64,000 nt of DNA from Delphinus delphis (Eukaryota > Chordata > Mammalia > Artiodactyla > Delphinidae), in NCBI RefSeq assembly GCF_949987515.2, contig NC_082702.1, positions 55,397,600 to 55,461,599 of the forward strand, given 5' to 3'. This document shows, one piece after another, positions 34,601-43,794 of this stretch. Every line of letters starts with the position of its first letter. Position 1 is the stretch's first letter. The position numbers and the translations under genes were made by a program. The notes beneath the pieces were generated by a model. It saw only the letters and a list, made by a program, of their open reading frames with translations. It was not told where the DNA came from and did not search any database.

Positions 34601-36284
34601 GGTGAGCCCTAGGAACCTCGCGCCGCGAAGGAAGCCAGACGTCAAGGCCATGTGTCCCTGTGTGATTCCATCTATGTGATCTGTCCAGAACAGGCCAGTC
34701 CAGAGACAGAAAGTACATCAGCAGTTGCCTGGCGCTGGGGGACCTGGGGGGGCGGGGCGGTGACAGCTAAGGGCTGCAGGGTTTCTTTTTCGGGTGATGA
34801 AAATGTCTAAAATGACTGCGGTGATGTGAATACATGAAAATTATCGAACAAAAGGGTGAATTTTGCGGAATGTGAATTAAATTTCAATTAAAAAATGCTT
34901 GCATCCGGGACTCACACCCTCCCCCACCTCACACTCCAGCCCTCAGCGCTTCCATCCAGCTTCTTGGCAGCGAAACAAGTGAAGCGAACACGCCCGGCGG
35001 GAGCAGAGGCAGCGCCCTACACACACCTGCTACCCGACCCCCGGCTCTCGGGGCTTCCTGAAGAGCTGTGAGGCCTCTTCCCGCGGGAGAGGGGCTGTAG
35101 CAGGAGCGGGACCACGGGGGGAAGGACGCCTACACTGGTCAGAAGACACAAGCACTGTGATGAAAGGGGCCCAGCCGGGTAGCCCTCCCTCCCCCGGCCC
35201 CACCGGGCACACCGCAGCCTGGCACCTGGGCACCGACGTGGTGGCCTCCTCGCCGAAACGCCTACAAACGATGGACCCAGCCCCGTTTTCAACATGCAGG
35301 AAGATGGCTGACACTACCAGCTCTTCCTACAGCGAACTTAAAGATAATAGCTAACCTGCAGCCCAAAGAAGTTAAATTAGTTGCGTGTGATTCGTAAAGT
35401 GGTGAAACCTAGATGCCACATCACTCAGCTTTCAGTCCATACTTCAGAGAAACAAAGTATTTAAACTAGAAGGGGGGACTTCCCTGGCGGTCCAGTGGCT
35501 AAGGCTCCGTGCTCCCAGTGCGGGGGGCGTGGGTTTGACCCCTGGTCCAGGAGCTAGATCCCATATGCCACAACTAAAGATCCCGCATGTCGCAACTAAA
35601 AAGATCCCGCAGGCCGCAACGAAGATCCCGCAAGCAGCAATAAAGATCCCACGCGCAGCGACTAAGACCCAGCACAGCCAAGTAAATAAATAAACATTAA
35701 AAAATAAAATAGGATTTCAGGCATTATTCAGTACACTTTCTTCATCTGAATAAACAGCTCAGTGTAATGTTTTCCATGAATATACCATGACATCACCTCT
35801 CTCTGGGCGCTGGGTTCTCTCCAGCGAAGCCACAAACAACGCCACCAGCCTGTATCCAGGAACTCGTGAACCCCGAGGATGCGGGAGCATGAGGCCCTCC
35901 GCCCGGTGCCGCTGGTGCCTCCCCAGCCCAGACCCGGCCGAAAACCCCAGCGAGAGGGCAGGTACTCACGGGGTCGGTGAGCATGGTCCTCAAGTGAGAG
36001 GACAGGGCAAGCACCGCCAGGCAGTTAAAAACGACTCCATTGACCGCGGAGTACCAGAAGTCTCTGGAAGGCAGCAGCATGACAAACGTCACCACGAAGT
36101 CCGCGTACACGACCAGTAGCCACGTCACGACAGCACAGATCATGCCACAGCCGTCGCGGATGAACCAGACCCTGTCTGCCACGTCGGCCTCGGATGAAGA
36201 GGAGGAGGAAGAGTCGTAGTTGTCATTTTCGGTCAGGAGAGGATGGTGTTCGACATCCCGGAGCCGGTGTCCTGATGACGGCAT
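25495..36284 (-). CDS. ZDHHC7: ZDHHC7 palmitoyltransferase, full coding span (6 coding exons)
   Basis: Joining 36284-35970, 28664-28540, 27732-27636, 27197-27116, 26427-26297 and 25671-25495 gives 308 codons plus TGA, the length of the main mammalian ZDHHC7. All five introns are GT-AG with compatible phases. The protein is a polytopic Golgi enzyme that transfers palmitate to cysteines. Known clients of the family member include SNAP25, G-alpha subunits and steroid receptors. Visible features are a polyserine patch near residues 25-31, membrane segments at about 48-70, 77-97, 173-200 and 214-240, a cysteine-rich zinc-binding domain at about 130-180, the catalytic DHHC motif at 157-160 with Cys160 as acyl acceptor, and a conserved C-terminal Asn-Pro-Phe tract ('[10 protein letters not shown]'). 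The start has A at -3. ZDHHC3 is the close paralogue, but the N-terminus and the C-terminal PEFSV fit ZDHHC7. Confidence 0.97.
26297..26427 (-). CDS. ZDHHC7: ZDHHC7 coding exon 5, residues 207-250
   Basis: Acceptor 'gttcacag' then AATGC (phase 1 completion of Glu207). Encodes the fourth membrane segment ([20 protein letters not shown]) and [13 protein letters not shown]. Donor ACG|GTACGC. Confidence 0.97.
27116..27197 (-). CDS. ZDHHC7: ZDHHC7 coding exon 4, residues 180-206
   Basis: Acceptor 'tctccccgcag' then ATGTACATC. Encodes [18 protein letters not shown] and CVRGQWT, the third membrane segment and lumenal loop. Donor ACTG|GTAAGT leaves one base of the next codon. Confidence 0.97.
27636..27732 (-). 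CDS. ZDHHC7: ZDHHC7 coding exon 3, residues 148-179, DHHC motif
   Basis: Acceptor 'tccttttcag' then TATTTGC. Encodes [20 protein letters not shown] then [12 protein letters not shown]. It contains the catalytic Asp-His-His-Cys (157-160) and zinc-ligand cysteines. Donor ACT|GTGAGT. Confidence 0.98.
27815..28533. repeat. minisatellite, ~41-42-bp unit, fills ZDHHC7 intron 3
   Basis: About 17 imperfect units of the pattern 'ggggtccctgcagtgatggg' followed by 'tgctcgggttgccctgggga'. Successive 'ggggtccctgcag' marks at 28405, 28446 and 28487 give a 41-bp step. The array occupies nearly all of the 807-bp intron between coding exons 2 and 3 and stops only a few bases from the exon 2 donor at 28538-28539. 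Open frames across it on both strands (222 and 180 codons) are by-products of the repeat. Confidence 0.9.
28540..28664 (-). CDS. ZDHHC7: ZDHHC7 coding exon 2, residues 106-147
   Basis: Acceptor '..ccatag' then GGGGCAGTACCC. Encodes [20 protein letters not shown] and continues [21 protein letters not shown]. It supplies the first zinc-binding cysteines of the CRD. Donor TGCAG|GTATGG splits Ser147. Val in the human protein is Ile here (GEVIYKC). Confidence 0.97.
28665..29485 (-). other. ZDHHC7: ZDHHC7 intron 2, unique part
   Basis: A/T-rich at 28680-28870, GC-rich after. No exon or repeat is recognised. Confidence 0.4.
29486..30816. repeat. GC-rich minisatellite, 32-bp unit, ZDHHC7 intron 2
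   Basis: About 40 units of roughly 32 bp (gcgcagtgacaggagagcac + ggggagacgggg), for example starts at 29521, 29553 and 29585. Shortened variants ('gacaaggcacggggagatgg', 'ggcgcagggcacgg') recur. Because 32 is not a multiple of 3 and the unit has no stop on the minus strand, all three minus frames stay open for 539, 553 and 572 codons. These are not genes. The plus strand is G-rich (GGGG and GGGGG runs in each unit). Confidence 0.96.
30817..32634 (-). other. ZDHHC7: ZDHHC7 intron 2, no feature recognised
   Basis: Unique-looking intronic DNA. Open frames are at most 90 codons and without domains. Confidence 0.4.
32635..32968 (+). mobile_element. CHR-1-type SINE with exact target-site duplication
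   Basis: 'gggacttccctggtggctcagtgg' head, 'ccacaactactgaagcccgcgcacctagagccc' body, 'gcaacgaagacgcaacgcagccaagaata' end and A tail. A small deletion removes part of the box B region. Direct repeats 'aaagaagagccctt' at 32621-32634 and 32969-32982 are identical. Confidence 0.94.
33185..33300 (+). repeat. MIR SINE relic
   Basis: 'gggctttggcaacggataactgttcaaaccccagctttgcctcttgccagctgtggg' is a MIR core, followed by 'gtgctggtgggttaatgaa'. Confidence 0.6.
33301..34159 (-). other. ZDHHC7: ZDHHC7 intron 2, no feature recognised
   Basis: GC-rich. A 182-codon minus frame (33629-34177) lacks domains and suitable splice context. Confidence 0.4.
34160..34895 (+). repeat. old L1M 3' end
   Basis: 'cgttagtcatcagggaaatgcaaatcaaaacacaatgg', 'ggtacttccactcctgggtctctatccaagag', 'gttcacggcagaactgtccataacagcc', then the gatgaaaatg...attaaatttcaattaaaaaa tail. 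All frames are broken. Confidence 0.85.
35213..35326 (-). pseudogene. ZDHHC7: relic or re-framed copy of the ZDHHC7 alternative coding exon
   Basis: The longer human ZDHHC7 isoform (345 residues), as I recall it, has a 37-residue insert between DP (end of coding exon 1) and GAVPKG (coding exon 2). Here, in the right intron, minus-strand codons read [19 protein letters not shown], which aligns closely with that insert. In this frame a TAG sits at 35316-35314, and a one-base shift near 35260 moves the rest (GEEATTSV) to another frame. Splice signals are only fair: acceptor ctgtag|G at 35326, donor GCG|GTGTGC after 35213. Read in phase from coding exon 1, the 114 bases stay open, but mostly in a different frame from the human insert. 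Confidence 0.55.
35474..35708 (+). mobile_element. tRNA-Glu-derived SINE, second subtype
   Basis: 'ggggacttccctggcggtccagtggctaaggctcc', 'gggtttgacccctggtccaggagctagatcccat', repeated 'gatcccgca..gcaac' modules, 'aagacccagcacagccaagtaaataaat'. It belongs to the related artiodactyl/cetacean subtype also seen at 45492 and 53677. Confidence 0.9.
35970..36284 (-). CDS. ZDHHC7: ZDHHC7 coding exon 1, residues 1-105
   Basis: Exon runs 36291-35970. Acceptor 'atgcccctccag' leaves a 7-base leader GGAAACC before ATG (36284). Encodes [20 protein letters not shown], a seven-serine patch, [18 protein letters not shown], the first two membrane segments and LRTMLTDP. Donor CCC|GTGAGT at phase 0. Human has MQPS at the start, so Pro2-Ser3 differ. 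Confidence 0.97.
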
Positions 36285-36291
36285 GGTTTCC

Positions 36292-39147
36292 CTGGAGGGG
36301 CATGGGACACAACTGGTGAGGCTCCCGGGGACACACGGTCACCTGCGGCTGGCCCCAGCCACACTGCACAAGGACGACGCGGGGCAGGAGCTAGACACCC
36401 TTGGCACCCAGGCCCCAAGCCTGGGCAAGACGAGGCCTGGGGTACCACGGCCCCATCCACGGTGCCAAGGCCCGAGGGCCCGCAGCGCACACATGCCAGC
36501 AGCTGATGAGAGGCTGACAGACAAGGGGCTCTTTCACTGCTCGTTTCCACCCCGGCCCACGACCACAGAGCCCAGTTCTTGCCTGACTCTTCCCTGTTTC
36601 ACTGAGTTCTTCACTCTCACTTCTCCCTCGTTTGAACTGTGACAACGTGCGACCATGTTTTTGAGGCAGTCTTCTTTAACTCTGTGCTGTTTCTAGAACG
36701 CCCTTCCTCTTTCAGTCTTTTAACAGTTTCCTTCACTTATCTGTTCTTTCGACAACTCTCCCATATTTCCTAATACCCGAGAACACACAGGGTCAGAAAC
36801 TAAAGGAAAACTTACACTTTTCCTAGCAAACATTTTGCTGCTTCTTTAAACCTATAACCTCCTGTCATCAGTGTCTGATATGAGTAGAAATACTCATGAT
36901 AAATAAAGAAAGGGGAAACAGAGTCAGTTCATGTGGCCCTGTTGTTCGTGCAGGGGATAGAAAAACACTGATAGCACTTTATCAAACGACCCGAGGGCTT
37001 TCTCCACTCAGGCTCGGCTTCTTTCAAACAAGAACAGAGCAAGCGACTGTGGCCTCCCCAGCGTGGCGGGGGAGGAGGGATGAGAATGCTCTTGGGGCCG
37101 GGTCTGCTACGGCTGACGCACAGCATCCGCTCGGAATCCTGGCATTACTTCCTTCCTTAACTGTAACTGGAGCACGGGAACGATGAAAACATTACTGAAT
37201 GAGTGAATCTGCTGGTGAGAGTTCCTTCTGCAAATATTTTGCAGGTTTCCCTCTCGATACAAAGATACTGACTAGTACAAGACAGCAAGGAAACTGTTCC
37301 CCGCAGCCTGCTCTTAGATCAGACAACAAGAGCTTTAAAATTACTGAAGTGAAGAAACTGAAGATAAGAATTTGGGCAGCCCCGAACCAGCCGTTCTTCA
37401 GCCAGCACACACTGGACCCGACGGCTGCCTTCCTGCTAAGGCCTCTGCCGCAGAGGCCACCCGCCCTGCAGCGCCCGAGGCTTCTCTCTGCCAAGCAAGT
37501 CATCCTGCAGAGGCAGTCCTCGTGCCTCTGAAGAGCACTCTGCAAAGGGACTCTGAACAGCAGACACGGCTATCTGGAGAGGGTGCTGGAGCGCGGTCCT
37601 GTCTACACCACTGCAAAGCCTGATGCCGCCAGGGGGCTGAGACTCTCTGGGAGGAGGACCGGCTCGGCAGCTCCACGGGCAGTGCGCTCAGCACTCCCTA
37701 CCCTGAGAGGGCGTCCGTGTCTCAGCCCTGGGCTGGCTGTCAGCCCTCGTGGGAAAGGCCTGGCTCTTCTCTCCGGGCTCCCCGTCGGGTGCCCGCACGC
37801 CCCTGGGCTCACGGCAAGCGCGCATCTGTTTCCAGGCAGACGGAACAACATGAATTGGTCCCCGTCTCAGATCCAGAGAGAGGCCTAGTGATGGCCACGG
37901 AAGTTTTTTAGTGAATCATAAATGTTCATCAAAGCCTTAGCTGAAAAACTCCCCTGACCAGAATCCCTCTGCTCTATGGCTACTCCTCAGGTAAGACGCT
38001 TTCTAGGAGCAATGGGTGCCCGCCTGCTGGGCAGCAAGCAGTCGCAGGGGCCACGTGTCCAGAGACAGGCCAGCTTTTTGTCAGAGCACACTCGTGCAGC
38101 CCGAGTTCTGCCTAGAAATCAGGACCTGAGTCTTCTGGACGCCTGACCCAGTCCCGATGAACCTTCCCGGCTGAGGCACTGGTGACAGCAGCCGCAGGCC
38201 TCCCCCAGAGGGGCAGATGGCAGCTGTATTTGTGAGGAAGGGTGACTGCACACATACCAACCCCAGTGGGCGGGAAGGGACATTCCCAGAAGCACGTTAG
38301 GACACTGAGGCATCACGCCCGTGTGCTTCAGAGCTGAATTTGTAAAATCCACTAGAAGGCAAAGGGAGAACAATCTGATGCCCAAAAGTCACTTCATTTG
38401 CAAGAAAGCAATCGGTGAACACGGCGAGGTTAGGCTGAACACATCCGGTTATCTGTCATCAAGAGCAGGCGCCTTCCGCTGAGTCACAGCACTTACACTT
38501 CATTAATGCAACAGGAAGGGAGGGGAGGAAATGAAGAAACAATTCCTTTACACTCAACTAATCTAAAAATGCTGGGAACACAAGAGCAAATGGCACGGCA
38601 ACTGGCGATGCGAAGCCAGGGCGAGGGCACAGCCTCACTCTGTGCTGATACCCGTCACTGGTGACTGAATACTCTGCGTGATCACGTCTGAAAAAGACCT
38701 GAAAGCACTGTGCACTGACCGACGGTTTTCCTACTTTAATGTCCAGTTTAATGGGATACTGTCTACACTCCGAACCTGAGCTGTTTATCGTCGTGTTAAA
38801 TCAAGCCCCGTTTCCCAGAACGCTAAGAGCAACATTGCAGACCCCCATTATTGAAGGGACAACCACTCGAGCAAAACCCTTCCAGTGGTTTACATTTGAG
38901 AACTCCCCTCATCTTGTAATACCTGCTAGTAACTGATCAATTCTCTTCATGGAATCTTCCTCCAGGGACACACTCTCCTTTTAGCGTAGGTGGTAAGCAA
39001 ACCCAAAGACAATACGTGAAAAAAAAGATCTACTTGTCACCATTAACCATCTGAACTGCCCGTATTTGCCTTTTCAAAGGTGTGCAAGTTAGTGTCAGCT
39101 GTTAGAGAGGAAACAGTGATTAGAGACCTAAATAAGCAATCACTTAC
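36292..39147 (-). other. ZDHHC7: ZDHHC7 5'-leader intron, no repeat recognised
   Basis: A 2.86-kb intron between the second non-coding exon and coding exon 1. Open frames up to 140 codons are without domains. A CTCF-like ccgccagggggctg lies at 37626-37639. The block is unusually poor in recognisable retroposons compared with its neighbours. Confidence 0.5.
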
Positions 39148-39233
39148 CTCACAAATTATTTTTAGACATTACTTGAACGTTTTGTGTCTTTTCTTCAGGA
39201 TCTTAAGGTGCATACTGTCCTATGTGGTAGGAT
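39148..39233 (-). other. ZDHHC7: ZDHHC7 non-coding exon 2 (5' UTR)
   Basis: Predicted from splice signals: acceptor 'attttattatctttcag|ATCC' with a ctaat branch-like motif upstream, and a consensus donor GAG|GTAAGTG. The 86 bases lie between the CpG-island exon and coding exon 1 on the same strand. It contains two complete short upstream reading frames (14 and 6 codons) whose stop and start overlap as TAATG. No coding potential continues into the main frame. Confidence 0.65.
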
Positions 39234-40274
39234 CTGAAAGATAATAAAATCTGATTAGAAAAGTTACTTATTTTATGACCAAGGCGCATATACTATTTCT
39301 CAGTGCATATGATCAACTTTGGGAGCACATGTAACCGATGTGACGCTTCACACCTGAAGTTCCGTTGCTCAGAACCATCTTTAACTATGAAATCATGAGT
39401 CCTCTAGGTTTTCGTTACTAGTAAACTGCTTGACAATCCTGAAAATTAAGTAATTTATTTTAAACCTGTCCATTTTACACTCTTGTTACTTTAGCCCTGG
39501 TCTTAAATACAAATCTCTAAGCCAAAATCCCTGAGAAAGAGCCCCAGGGATAATCCAGACCAAATCTGGTCAACCTGCATTTCAGCAGGCAGCAAGTGTT
39601 CACCGTTCACCAGCCACAGCAGAGGAATTACAGAAAAGACGAGAGAGAAAGAGGTGAGAGGTGCACCAGGCCCCGCTGGGGGAGGGTGCCCCGGGGGAGG
39701 GGGCACGGTGCAGGAAGGAGCGGGTGGAATGAGTGAGGGGCGTCCCAGCCTGGCAGCGTCTCCCACTGGGTGGGCAAGCAGACGTAGCCTCCCTAGAAGC
39801 ACTCATCTGGCCCAAGAAAAGAGGCTGGAAGACACCAAGAGGCGGCGTGTCCCCCTCCCAAAGAGGTCAGATTGCTGCCAGGTTTCCCTAAGACCAGGGC
39901 CACCAGAGGACAAAGGACCATGGACGCAGACGCTCCAAGCACACGCTCCTGGTACATCTCATCCTTAAATGTGAACCAAGAGCCAACAGATGTTCTGGAG
40001 AAAAGCTCAAACAGGTCTCATGGAAGAGCCCCAGAGAGAAAAGAGAGAAACCGGGATTTAGAGCAGGCATAACGCACAGAGAAGAAAACTTACGAGGAAT
40101 TAAGAGGCTGCATTTGTGAGACAAAGGGGAACATTCTGAGAACTTCCTAGTTACTGGAAAATAAAAACATGATGGTAGAATTTTTTAATCTTACAAACAG
40201 GACTGGAAGAGAGAATGGGGAAATTTCCCAGGAAGGAGAACTAAACAACAAAGGGGAAGGGGGGAAGGATAAAC
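39234..40274 (-). other. ZDHHC7: ZDHHC7 intron 1, nothing recognised
   Basis: Unique-looking sequence. Frames are at most 104 codons without domains. Confidence 0.4.
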
Positions 40275-40500
40275 TTGGAGTTTGGGATTAACATATACAC
40301 ACTATACAGAAGATAGATTAACCAACAAGGACCTCCTGTATAGCACAGGGAACTGTATTCGGTACCTTATGATAACCTATACTGGGAAAGAATCTGGAAA
40401 AGATTAGATATACATATATATAAAACTGAATCAGTCTGCTGTACACCTAAAACTAACACAACATTGTAAATCAGCTACAGTAAATCAGCAAAAAACAAAC
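40275..40500 (+). repeat. L1 3' UTR fragment
   Basis: 'gggattaacatatacacactatac', 'aaccaacaaggacctcctgtatagcacagggaact', 'actgaatcagtctgctgtacacctaaaactaacacaacattgtaaatcagctac', the plus version of the L1 3' UTR seen inverted at 3304 and 13175. Confidence 0.88.
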
Positions 40501-41399
40501 AAAAACAAGACAAAGACAAAGACCTTAGGAGAGAAAATGAAATGAAATCAGAGGACCAATCCAGGAGGTCCATCTTCCAAACAACAGGTCTGGCAAAGGC
40601 ACCCCGAACAAGACGTCCTTCCTCTGCACAGCTCCACTGCCACCCAGGCCGGCGGCCCCGTGTGCCTCGCAGCCTGTCCACTCTCTTTGCATCTGATATC
40701 CTTCCAACATAACATTTTTCTCTCAGCAAACCCTCAGTTGGTGTCTGTTTTCTGAAACCAAGACCCCTGACTAGGACACCAGGGGGCTGGCGTGGAAGAG
40801 GGTGAGGGGACTCGGGGGTCGAGGGGTGGGCAGGGTAAGCTCCCCTGGTCTCCTCCCAGCAACTGGAGGCTGCTCGCTGCTTCCTGACCGGGAGTGCCCC
40901 CTCCGCCGGGCCCGGCTCTGCTGTCAGGCTCCCCTGCCCACCCGACCCTACAAGTCTCCTCAGGACCCGTCCTCCCTCCACAAGGACGTGGACAGCCTCC
41001 CCGCACCCGTCACCGCCACCCTGCACACCAAAGGTTCCCTAGCCTATCTGTGGCTCTGAGTCCCCTCTGAACTTCTCAGTAACAAATGTGGCTGTGAACC
41101 ACAAGCTGCTTAAACTAACGGAGGTGAATGTATATATATATATATATATGGTAACTCTATTCAAATACCTATGCAGTAGCCAACAGCTTTAAATGCCAGG
41201 TAACGTGCGGAACCAGTAATGCCTCATTATGCCTAGTGATACTTTCAACTTTGCATTCACATTCATTTTGAGTATCTTCAAATGAGCTTATGTTAGCACT
41301 GTTTTAAAGGAAAACCGGCTTTGCAAAACCCAGGACTGCCCATCGCAGTCCTCAGGTCTACAGCAGAATCTCTACAATGAGACCAAACCCCGTTACTTT
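40501..41399 (-). other. ZDHHC7: ZDHHC7 intron 1; (TA)n at 41130-41150
   Basis: No exon is recognised. A 183-codon minus frame (40475-41026) is low-complexity. A CTCF-like acaccagggggctg is at 40776-40789. A short TA microsatellite follows at about 41130-41150. Confidence 0.4.
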
Positions 41400-41965
41400 T
41401 ATAAATTTTTAAAAATAACCAAAATGGCAACCACGTCGGAAAGCGGCCTGGTACTTTCTCAGAGTTAAACCAACACCCTCCCTGTGCCTCGGCAATTCCA
41501 CTTCTAGGTGTTTACCTCAAGGTGAATATGAACACAAAACGTGTACAGAACTGTTCACAGCTGCTGCATTCATTAAGTCACCAAACCAGAACAACCCAAA
41601 CACCCCTCGCCAGGAGATGAATCAACAAACCACAGTATATTCACACAAGGGGGACTGCGGACGGATACAGGCCACCGTGTGGATACATCTCAAAAAACCA
41701 CGCCAAGTGAAAAACACAGTATGTACAGTAGGAGTCCATCTGCATGGCACTCTGAACCAGGCGAAGCTAATTTATTTTGAAAGAAATCAGAACGGGGTTG
41801 GAGCACAAGAGGGAATGACGGAGAGTCCAAGGTAACTTTCTGAGTTGACGGAAAGGGCACCAGGCGACACAGGCACACGCACTGTCAAACCAAATTCAAT
41901 GAGCTGATAAAATTATACACTTAAAATTGTGCATTTCACTGTACGTTAACTATGCCTCAGTTAAA
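41400..41965 (+). repeat. old L1M 3' end
   Basis: 'caattccacttctaggtgtttacc', 'actgttcacagctgctgcattcat', 'aaaccacagtatattcacacaagg', 'gtgaaaaacacagtatgtacagtaggagtccatctg', then 'aaaattgtgcatttcactgtacgttaactatgcctcag'. Coding capacity is lost. Confidence 0.85.
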
Positions 41966-43274
41966 AAATGAACAGGAAAAAGAATAACCAGCACAGGTAC
42001 ACGTGCAGGTGTAAAAGGGTGTGGTAACAGCCAGGTTCTAAGTGCTGCTGGACCCGTTCTCTCCCTACAGACGCTGCCTTCCGAGCCAGACCCTGTCACA
42101 GTTGACTTTTAACAGTATCTTCGGGCAAGTGTCTTAAACTCTTCCCCTCACTTTTTTCCCCGTGTCTATAAACAGAAGATGCATTTCTCATAAACAAACT
42201 GAAGACAAGTAAACAAAAGACATCAATATACTTTGGTGATCAGTTGCTACAAAAAAGAATGAAGATCCAATGATTTTCACTGTTGCAATAAAAGGAAATG
42301 TCTACCCTAGAGTCTGGTATTCACGTGTACGTTAAACACTGCTTAAACTCATCACTGTTTTACTATTCATACGCCCACTGCTGACCTATAAGAAACAGGA
42401 ATAAGCACATCTCTGCTTCAGGCACAGAAGCAGCGTGTGAGGCAAACACAGGCCGTGAGATGTGCTGAATTCAAACGTGGGGGCGGGGCCTCTAAGCTGC
42501 AGACTCCATGTGAGGCCCAAGGATGCTCAACCTCGGACAGGCCCTCAGCCCACGAGGGCTCATGGGAGAGAGAGGCGGGGACCAGCCTGGTAAACAACGT
42601 GCTCGGTGTTATCCCCAGTGGCAGGCAGAGGGCGATGACGGAGAGAGATGACAATCGCTTATCCCGTCCAGAGGAACCAGAAAAGTGTCGGTTAGGACGA
42701 CAGCAGGAGTGGGCCCACAGGACAGGCAAGATCGCACAGGAGAGGACAGTGCGGGAGGCACAGAGGCTGGAAGGGGAATCCGCCGGCTGCAGGGCCCTGG
42801 GCTCAGCGCGAGGGAGGGCGGGAAGGCAGGGAAGGGGAGGCCAGGGCCCTGAAATTCTGTACGTCATTCTGCTGCAAAGGGAGACTGGAACTTCGGTCAA
42901 CAGACAAATGTTTTAGAAAGATAACTGGTGACAAACTAAGATTAGGATGGAAGGAGGAAGACGGGCAGCCGGGAGGCGGCTGCCATGCCCCAGAGCAGAG
43001 CTGACAGACGCAGGGCCAGCAGGGGAGCGGGGCCTGCAGGGGACGAGCAGGGGCTGGGAGCAGGAAGGCTGGCTGGAGCAGACAGCACACCAAGGGGCCG
43101 CGACCTTCTCCCAGCAGTTCCGGTAAAGAGCCAAGAAGCTTGCAGACTGGGTGGTGAGCAAACTAAAGAAGCAAATTTGTTTAAATGTGGTTAAGTCAAG
43201 GACATACGTAGCTGGAAGGAAAAAACAATTTTTCAATTTCCCCTCTTACGTATTATCTCATTTAAAGCTACAAT
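41966..43274 (-). other. ZDHHC7: ZDHHC7 intron 1, nothing recognised
   Basis: Opposed 159- and 160-codon frames at 42418-42916 mirror each other and lack domains. No repeat is identified. Confidence 0.4.
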
Positions 43275-43561
43275 GGGGCTTCCCTGGTGGCGCAGTGGTT
43301 GGGAATCTGCCTGCCAGTGCAGGAGACACAGGTTCGAGCCCCGGTCCGGGAAGATCCCAAATGCCGCGGAGCAACTACGCCCGTGCGCCACAACTACTGA
43401 GCCTGCACTCTAGAACCCGCGCTCCGCAACGAGAAGCCACCACGGTGAGAAGCCTGCGCACCACAACAAAGAGCAGCCCCCGCTCTCTGCCACTAGAGAA
43501 AGCCTGTGTGCAGCAACGAAGACCCAATGCAGCCAAAAATAAATTAATTTAAAAAAATAAT
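43275..43561 (+). mobile_element. CHR-1-type SINE
   Basis: 'ggggcttccctggtggcgcagtggttggg' head, 'gggttcgagccccggtccgggaagatccc'-type box B region, a body with internal deletion, 'gaagacccaatgcagccaaaaata' end. Approximate direct repeats 'aaagctacaatg' and 'agagctacgatg'. Confidence 0.92.
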
Positions 43562-43794
43562 AGAGCTACGATGAACCTCTCAACAAGACAGAATTCTATT
43601 TGTTGTGTAAACTGACTTCACCCTCACTGGCTCCCAATAAATAGAATTAATGTGGCTTCTGCAACGAATTTTAATTTGTGTAACAAATGATTGCTTTGTC
43701 CAAGTATTTAATTGATGTGATACCTTGTTTTCATTTTATACTGTTCCAATAAATATCTTTATTAGTAAAAAAAATAAATAAATAAAACAAGAGG

